Assembly: GCA_031178305.1 (NCBI GenBank)
Contig: JAPSJG010000297.1
Location: 1-5,203 of the forward strand
Length of the DNA stretch: 5,203 bases
Reading direction: 5' to 3'
Source: Sinorhizobium sp.
GTDB taxonomy: Bacteria > Pseudomonadota > Alphaproteobacteria > Rhizobiales > Rhizobiaceae
A model generated the notes under the pieces. It saw only the letters and a program-made list of their open reading frames with translations. It made no database searches and was not told the DNA's origin. Positions 5,024-5,203 of the stretch are shown here, one piece after another. Every line of letters starts with the position of its first letter. Positions within the stretch are counted from its first letter, which is position 1. Position numbers and translations under genes: made by a program.

Positions 5024-5203
5024 ATGACGCAGTTCCGACAGGATGATACGCCAGCACCGAGGCCGTTCGTCAGGATGCTGGCTGCAAAGCGGTTTCTGGC
5101 CCAGCTGGTGCTGACGGCCGAGCAGGTGCTGCCCCGCGCGCTTGCCCCCCTTTCGGTCGTCCTCCTGTTCCTCTCGGCCGGCTGGCTCGGCTTCTTCCGT
5201 GTT
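5024..5203 (+). CDS. TIGR02302/DUF4175-type membrane protein, N-terminal fragment
   Basis: The first 60 codons of a gene that runs off the right edge. The frame is open from the ATG at 5024 to the last base. The visible part starts with a polar, charged segment (MTQFRQDDTPAPRP), then an amphipathic stretch (AAKRFLAQLVLTAEQVLPRAL) and a hydrophobic segment at about residues 42-57 (PLSVVLLFLSAGWLGF), consistent with a first transmembrane helix. This pattern and the place directly after lysA match the large (roughly 800-900 aa) TIGR02302/DUF4175 membrane proteins of Rhizobiales, whose function is unknown. The fragment shows no catalytic motif. The identification rests on N-terminal resemblance from memory and gene order, so it is moderate. 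The gene probably has its own promoter or depends on read-through past the lysA terminator. Confidence 0.7.
   Translation, partial: MTQFRQDDTPAPRPFVRMLAAKRFLAQLVLTAEQVLPRALAPLSVVLLFLSAGWLGFFRV

Noticed and set aside
1..5203. CRISPR array, insertion sequence, tRNA or attachment site
   Set aside because: No spaced direct repeats, transposase-like frames, terminal inverted repeats with target duplication, or tRNA cloverleaf sequences were found by reading both strands.

Overview
The window looks like chromosomal core sequence from a Rhizobiaceae alphaproteobacterium, most likely of the Sinorhizobium/Ensifer-Rhizobium group. The grounds are high GC with strong G/C third-position bias, the rhizobial character of every protein, and the gene order argH - small lipoprotein - lysA - TIGR02302-type membrane protein with tlpA divergent from argH, which I recall from Rhizobiaceae genomes. 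Species assignment is inference, since no rRNA or other species marker is present.

Layout. Positions 1-60 are a leader with a perfect 11-bp hairpin, followed by hbdA (+, 61-945; 3-hydroxybutyryl-CoA dehydrogenase). Next comes tlpA (-, 959-1636; membrane-anchored periplasmic thioredoxin-like reductase), convergent with hbdA across a 13-bp gap. argH (+, 1662-3065; argininosuccinate lyase) diverges from tlpA across only 25 bp. After a 239-bp gap come a small LptM-like lipoprotein (+, 3311-3505) and lysA (+, GTG start, 3520-4788; diaminopimelate decarboxylase), which are closely spaced and probably co-transcribed. A 235-bp gap then holds a probable intrinsic terminator and a complex inverted repeat. 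The window ends inside the first 60 codons of a TIGR02302/DUF4175-type membrane protein (+, 5024 to the edge).

Function. argH makes the last step of arginine synthesis and lysA the last step of lysine synthesis (and the branch point from meso-diaminopimelate, which also feeds peptidoglycan). hbdA belongs to short-chain acyl-CoA/acetoacetyl-CoA metabolism. tlpA and the small lipoprotein are envelope biogenesis factors (cytochrome oxidase maturation and, by analogy, LPS translocon assembly). The set is housekeeping; I see no transposase, phage gene, CRISPR array, toxin-antitoxin pair, tRNA or rRNA.

No new biological system is evident. The points most worth a second look are structural: the 25-bp tlpA/argH divergent junction that forces promoters into coding sequence, the folded element at 4875-4935 that resembles a dispersed rhizobial repeat, the terminator after lysA that can be disrupted by an alternative stem, and the small lipoprotein ahead of lysA.
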